From contig CADCUZ010000145.1 in the NCBI GenBank assembly GCA_902806015.1, positions 1-5,126 on the forward strand: 5,126 bases of DNA. The letters are read 5' to 3'. This stretch comes from an uncultured Rubrobacteraceae bacterium (GTDB lineage Bacteria; Actinomycetota; Rubrobacteria; Rubrobacterales; Rubrobacteraceae). Within the stretch, counting starts at the first letter, position 1. Each line of letters opens with the position of its first letter. This document shows positions 5,008 to 5,126 of the stretch, piece after piece. The position numbers and the translations under genes are program-made. The notes beneath the pieces were generated by a model. It saw only the letters and a list, made by a program, of their open reading frames with translations, had not been told where the DNA came from and ran no database searches.

Positions 5008-5126
5008 ATAACCTTACACGACTCGGGCGGGGTTTGGGGCTTACCTACGGGGTTCGTCGGCGAGCGGGCCCGGGGGACCGGGTTTCGCGCGTCAGATTGT
5101 TCTAATTACGGGCCGGCGCCGCCCGT
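5008..5126 (-). promoter_or_regulatory. Upstream region of the 301-residue protein; weak promoter candidate only
   Basis: There is no gene here. On the minus strand, TAAGGT (5016-5011) fits the loose TANNNT -10 pattern of actinobacterial promoters and lies a suitable distance before the ATG at 4965, but I see no good -35. At the window edge ACGGGC (5108-5113) and GCCCGT (5121-5126) form a 6-bp inverted repeat with a 7-nt spacer, beside the AT-rich TCTAATTA (5101-5108). It may be part of a hairpin ending a gene outside the window; it is cut off and cannot be judged. Confidence 0.25.

Noticed and set aside
1..5126. CRISPR array or insertion sequence
   Set aside because: No regularly spaced repeats and no transposase motif or terminal inverted repeats were seen. 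The only repeats are the short ones listed.

Overview
The window is GC-rich, and every gene I can support lies on the minus strand, so the genes read from right to left. High GC, frequent GTG starts, overlapping genes and the protein families suggest a high-GC actinobacterium, possibly Rubrobacter-like. That placement is inference from composition and style; there is no marker gene. The content (two tyrosine recombinases, a toxin-like gene, a nuclease-like gene and decayed pieces) is typical of an accessory or integrated region.

In transcription order, the right end (about 4966-5126) is an upstream region without a gene. It is followed by a 301-residue protein of unknown function (4060-4965) that contains an R-x4-H motif in a predicted helix. 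Between this gene and the next lie a 10-bp tandem repeat (4045-4069) and a perfect 11-bp inverted repeat with a 13-nt spacer (3991-4025), sitting over a possible -10 element. Then comes a tightly packed run: an unrecognised 200-residue protein (3370-3972); a complete tyrosine recombinase starting 2 nt later (2351-3367); a 213-residue candidate antitoxin with an EF-hand-type loop (1690-2331); a PemK/MazF-family toxin overlapping it by 14 nt (1227-1703); and a DUF4365 gene joined to the toxin by a 4-nt GTGA overlap.

The DUF4365 gene is broken twice. A run of seven C on the plus strand (1003-1009) shifts its frame by one base, and near 780-795 it runs out of frame into the C-terminal third of a second, divergent tyrosine recombinase (461 to about 790). 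A 118-residue unknown protein (100-456) follows 4 nt after that fragment's stop, and its own 3' end may also be disturbed.

The recombinase probably mobilises or maintains the island. The antitoxin candidate and the toxin form a plausible type II pair, and DUF4365 would have been a PD-(D/E)XK-like nuclease in the same transcript. The gene spacing supports one operon from the inverted repeat to the left end. No RNA gene, CRISPR array or insertion sequence was seen.
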